From Brevinematales bacterium (lineage in GTDB: Bacteria; Spirochaetota; Brevinematia; Brevinematales; GWF1-51-8), in NCBI GenBank assembly GCA_020059465.1, contig JAGVBZ010000030.1, positions 1 through 64,000 on the forward strand: a stretch of DNA of 64,000 nucleotides. Direction: 5' to 3'. Every line of letters begins with the position of its first letter. Position 1 is the stretch's first letter. The translations under genes were made by a program, and so were the position numbers. Below, one piece after another: positions 61,636 through 64,000 of the stretch. The notes beneath the pieces are model-generated. The model saw only the letters and a list, made by a program, of their open reading frames with translations. It was not told the DNA's origin and did no database searches.

Positions 61636-62106
61636 TTAAAAATACAGGCCGGGCCTGAACCCGTAGAGGCTGAAAACCCCAGCCGCGAACGCCGCCGCCG
61701 CCATGATGCTTCCCAACGGGTATTCCGTTCGACGATATTTATCGTGACGCATAATAACGATGACTATCAAAAGAAGAGTACCTATTCCTGCGGCAAGCAG
61801 CGCGATCAGGAATAACCTCCACCCAAGGAGTGCGCCGAGCGCGGCCGACAGCTTAAGGTCGCCCGAGCCAGTCTTTCCGAAATAAACTCCCGGAAGAAAC
61901 AGAACCGCCCCGAGAAGCGCGCCTGAAACCGATGTAAACAGACCCTCCGGCCCGATATAGAACCATGCAGTCAGCAGAGCGAAAACGATTACCGGTATGG
62001 TTAAAGTATTATAGATACGACGAGATTTAAGATCGGTGAATATGCATACGAAGCTGAATACCGCCAGTACGCCGTACCGAAGATAATCCACCCATTCGAA
62101 ACTCAT
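61636..62106 (-). CDS. Prepilin peptidase (A24, CpaA/TadV-like)
   Basis: 156 residues, almost entirely membrane. The two catalytic Asp are in CIFTDLKSRRIYN and GKTGSGDLKLSAALGALLGW (GxGDxK). There is no N-terminal methylation domain, as in the short CpaA/TadV peptidases that process Flp pilins. The Flp pilin gene lies 34 bases upstream in the same direction, supporting that substrate. Other tad genes are not in this window. Confidence 0.87.
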   Translation of the reverse strand: MSFEWVDYLRYGVLAVFSFVCIFTDLKSRRIYNTLTIPVIVFALLTAWFYIGPEGLFTSVSGALLGAVLFLPGVYFGKTGSGDLKLSAALGALLGWRLFLIALLAAGIGTLLLIVIVIMRHDKYRRTEYPLGSIMAAAAFAAGVFSLYGFRPGLYF

Positions 62107-62140
62107 ATTACCCCGCAGTGATCAAGCGGTAAAAATCTAT

Positions 62141-62335
62141 TTATTTAACCGGCTCGCCGGAGTTTGTGATGATAACGCTTTCGTTGGTCGCCTGTCCCGA
62201 CGCTTTCTCGATCTGCGGTTTCAGGATCGCGAACACCGCGATGATGACCGCGACTATAATCGCGACTATCAGTATATATTCGACCATGCCCTGTCCTTTC
62301 TCATCTTTAAATATTTTCTTAATGAAGCCCTTCAT
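62141..62335 (-). CDS. Flp-type pilin
   Basis: 64 residues. A short basic leader MKGFIKKIFKDEKGQ is cut before GMVEYILIVAIIVAVIIAVF, the Flp/type IVb signature with Glu at +5 relative to the cut. A hydrophilic C-terminal tail follows. It is secreted to the envelope and assembled by the Tad machinery, which is not found nearby. TAGGAGGCG precedes the ATG. Confidence 0.9.
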   Translation of the reverse strand: MKGFIKKIFKDEKGQGMVEYILIVAIIVAVIIAVFAILKPQIEKASGQATNESVIITNSGEPVK

Positions 62336-62393
62336 TTACGCCTCCTAAACCTGAATAAGTGTAATGCCTCATGGGCAAGATGTCAAGTAATAC

Positions 62394-63542
62394 TTACTGC
62401 CCCGCGTTTATCTGAAACCCCAGGTAGATCGCCTTCGTTTTCAATATCCGGTAAACCGCGTCATCCACCATCGTGGAATTGAGCAGGCCTTTTTTCAGGT
62501 CGCCGACCATCGACTGATAAACCTTCTCGACCGGGATTTTCATGAGGTACGGCCGTGTTATCAGCAGGATATCCGCGCCAGCCTCTATCGCAAGCCTGCA
62601 CGCCTCCGGGATGGAATAGTTCTTCTTGATGGCGTCCATCAGAAGCTCGTCGGTAATCACGATACCGTCGAATCCCATATCGTTCCGCAGGAGATTCCGT
62701 ATGATGATTTTCGATAACGTCGCGGGATGATTTGCATCGAGCATGGGGTAAAGTATATGCGCCATCATGACGGCGGGCAATCCCTTCTCCATCGCCTTAT
62801 AATACGGGATAAAATCCTTCGCCTTGAGCGCCGCAAGGGACTTTTTTATAATCGGCATCGTCTTATGCGAATCCTTTGTCGTACCGCCGTGCCCGGGGAA
62901 ATGCTTCGCCACCGGGATAATCCCGTATGCATTAAACATATCGACCACAATCGCGGTGTACTCGGCGACTTTCTCAGGGTCTGTCCCGAACGTGCGGTCG
63001 CCCATAAATCCCTTGCCGTCCGTGCGGTCGACGTCGGCGACCGGGTAGAAGTTCATATTGATGCCCCACCCCGCGAGGTCTTTCGCCATCGCCTCCGCCA
63101 TATCCCGTATGACCTGCGGGCCGCCCTTCGACGCGAGGGTCAGGGCGGGCGGAAATGTTTTACCGAGCTTGATCGGCATAAACTTATCGCCCGGTTCGTG
63201 ATCGGTCGCTATGAATAACGGGATACCCAGCCTCGTTTTTAACGCGGTTTCCTGCATATCCGCCGTCAGTTTCGCGAGCTGTTTCGAGCTTGCGGCGTTC
63301 TTCCCAAATATGGCGAGCCCGCCGATATAGCGTTCCCCGATCCATATCCGCATCTCGTCGGTAATCTCCTCGCCGGAAAGGCAGAGCATGAACAACTGCC
63401 CGATCTTCTCCTCCGGGGTCATCCGGGCGATATATTCCCGCAGCGCCGTTTCGTCCGGCACCATCGCGGAATGCCCGTAGGTGCATGTCTCTAATGTCAT
63501 CCCTGTCAGGAAGAGCAGGAGTCCTGTCACTAATTTTCGCAT
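62394..63542 (-). CDS. Glycoside hydrolase family 3 (NagZ-like), exported
   Basis: 382 residues. Signal peptide or lipoprotein signal MRKLVTGLLLFLTGMTLETC (Cys 20). GH3 features: LGIPLFIATDHEPGDKF, NMNFYPVADVDRTDGKGFMG, VAKHFPGHGGTTKDSHKTMP with the acid/base His/Asp loop, and DGIVITDELLMDAI with the nucleophile Asp. NagZ enzymes remove N-acetylglucosamine from muropeptides; the export signal is unlike cytoplasmic NagZ and suggests an envelope role. No ribosome-binding site precedes the ATG, and the promoter places transcription start at or next to it. Confidence 0.88.
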   Translation of the reverse strand: MRKLVTGLLLFLTGMTLETCTYGHSAMVPDETALREYIARMTPEEKIGQLFMLCLSGEEITDEMRIWIGERYIGGLAIFGKNAASSKQLAKLTADMQETALKTRLGIPLFIATDHEPGDKFMPIKLGKTFPPALTLASKGGPQVIRDMAEAMAKDLAGWGINMNFYPVADVDRTDGKGFMGDRTFGTDPEKVAEYTAIVVDMFNAYGIIPVAKHFPGHGGTTKDSHKTMPIIKKSLAALKAKDFIPYYKAMEKGLPAVMMAHILYPMLDANHPATLSKIIIRNLLRNDMGFDGIVITDELLMDAIKKNYSIPEACRLAIEAGADILLITRPYLMKIPVEKVYQSMVGDLKKGLLNSTMVDDAVYRILKTKAIYLGFQINAGQ

Positions 63543-63548
63543 GGGAGT

Positions 63549-63576
63549 ATTATAAAGTATTGGACGAAATAGTCAA
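63549..63576 (-). promoter_or_regulatory. Promoter giving a leaderless transcript
   Basis: On the minus strand TTGACT (63576-63571), 16 nt, TATAAT (63554-63549), then ACTCCC and the ATG at 63542. With usual spacing, transcription begins at the A of the start codon. Confidence 0.7.
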
Positions 63577-63581
63577 TCCTT

Positions 63582-63668
63582 CGGCATCCCGCTTTTTGCG
63601 GGACAAGCGCTCATCCTTTGACACCCCTCCCTGCCATCGCGAAGCAGGGGCGAAGCCGAGGGATGCCG
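63582..63668. repeat. Palindromic intergenic element
   Basis: CGGCATCCC (63582-63590) pairs with GGGATGCCG (63660-63668). CCCGC-TTTTT-GCGGG and CCCTGC/GCAGGG hairpins lie inside. It is GC-rich and fills the gap between two divergent transcription units; it belongs to neither R1 nor R2 by sequence. Confidence 0.55.
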
Positions 63669-63715
63669 CAGACGTACTCCTCATGGGAATTTTAAGAGTG
63701 GAAGAACTTACCATT

Positions 63716-63744
63716 TTGTTTATTTTTTACAGGTCGTTTATTAT
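63716..63744 (+). promoter_or_regulatory. Promoter of the Doc module
   Basis: TTGTTT (63716-63721), 17 nt, TATTAT (63739-63744). Start is near 63751; GAGGATCG precedes the ATG at 63777. Confidence 0.55.
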
Positions 63745-63776
63745 AATGAAGAACAGACTGAAAAAAGAGGATCGAA

Positions 63777-63959
63777 ATGAATATTGTGAAAGAAAAAGAG
63801 GAATTTATCAATGCGATAAAAGAATTGCCCGACGATGTATTCGCCGAGATAAGAGATTTCACGGAATTTATTATTCAGCGTAAAAAAATCAAGCTATCCC
63901 GTTTTACCGAAAAAATTATTTCCGAGGATCACGGTTTATTAAAAAGGCTCGCGGAATGA
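63777..63959 (+). CDS. Small antitoxin (DUF2281-like) of a Doc module
   Basis: 60 residues, charged and helical: KEKEEFINAIKELPDDVFAEIRDFTEFIIQRKK, then a basic tail. The LPDD..AEI.DF.EFI pattern recalls DUF2281-type antitoxins. Its stop overlaps the next ATG (ATGA), the usual arrangement for an antitoxin ahead of its toxin. Confidence 0.75.
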   Translation: MNIVKEKEEFINAIKELPDDVFAEIRDFTEFIIQRKKIKLSRFTEKIISEDHGLLKRLAE

Positions 63960-64000
63960 TCGATATCGATGAAGTAATCGCTATCCATGATAGATTGATC
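63956..64000 (+). CDS. Doc/Fic-family toxin, 5' end only
   Basis: 15 codons before the window edge: MIDIDEVIAIHDRLI. The V..IHD..I pattern is the opening of Doc (death-on-curing) proteins, Fic-fold kinases that inactivate EF-Tu. It is cut by the window end, so the catalytic HxFxxxNKR cannot be seen. Confidence 0.65.
   Translation, partial: MIDIDEVIAIHDRLI

Noticed and set aside
1-64000. CRISPR array or Cas genes
   Set aside because: I found no run of equally spaced identical repeats and no Cas-like protein. The R1 and R2 repeats are dispersed and too few.

Overview
This 64-kb window comes from a bacterium with about 50 percent GC, compact mixed-strand gene order and TTGACA/TATAAT promoters, most with 17-bp spacers. 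It has two membranes: it encodes a TolC/RND pair, an outer-membrane beta-barrel with a C-terminal Phe, many lipoproteins and a Lol-type ABC exporter. It also makes c-di-AMP through CdaA/CdaR, and has Cache-type chemoreceptors and a SpoIIE-type phosphatase fused to a kinase. This mix resembles environmental Spirochaetota, but no marker in the window settles the phylum, so that placement is an inference.

Layout. 0-5.3 kb: a start-less LuxR fragment, a free-standing promoter-terminator unit (candidate small RNA), an NtrC-type regulator, a chemoreceptor and an isoprenylcysteine methyltransferase-like enzyme. 5.3-6.3 kb: an AT-rich nuclease that looks acquired. 6.4-17.7 kb, minus strand: envelope genes (beta-barrel, beta-propeller lipoprotein, TolC, RND pump, an exported unknown, two M23 peptidases). 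17.7-20.1 kb: tandem palindromic repeats, tRNA-Val genes (one carrying C33, one broken by an insertion), a secreted-protein pseudogene, a YdeI-like gene and an inverted tRNA-Val scrap. 20.1-32.6 kb, plus strand: a MntA/HepT module, TldE, a lipoprotein/unknown/HEAT trio, a DUF151 nuclease, 5-FTHF cyclo-ligase, AroA and sugar enzymes (mutarotase-like, PfkB kinase, polyphosphate glucokinase). 32.6-39.8 kb, minus strand: a 1713-residue kinase-ATPase-GAF-phosphatase, then LysE, HAD phosphatase, DgkA and a helix-hairpin-helix protein in an operon. 39.9-44.6 kb: cdaA-cdaR, a PP-loop thiolase-like gene overlapping a radical-SAM gene, and a patatin. 44.6-54.5 kb: a hairpin-rich non-coding block, a lytic transglycosylase, the Lol-type exporter, XerC/D, Tex and an FG-GAP lipoprotein, with nests of intergenic repeats. 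54.7-64 kb: MnmG, MscS, a small lipoprotein, a PIN toxin module between two copies of the 3' end of a cysteine desulfurase gene, PhoH, a prepilin peptidase with an Flp pilin, a NagZ-like enzyme with an apparently leaderless promoter, and a Doc module cut by the window edge.

The most unusual observations are the PIN module flanked by 64-bp direct repeats (63/64 identical), the odd tRNA-Val cluster and its inverted fragment, two families of structured intergenic repeats, the hairpin-rich block at 44.75-45.2 kb, the candidate small RNA at 535-690, the EVE-like/PD-(D/E)XK nuclease, and the protein joining a Ser/Thr kinase to a PP2C phosphatase. All domain assignments come from reading motifs by eye; no database search was run.
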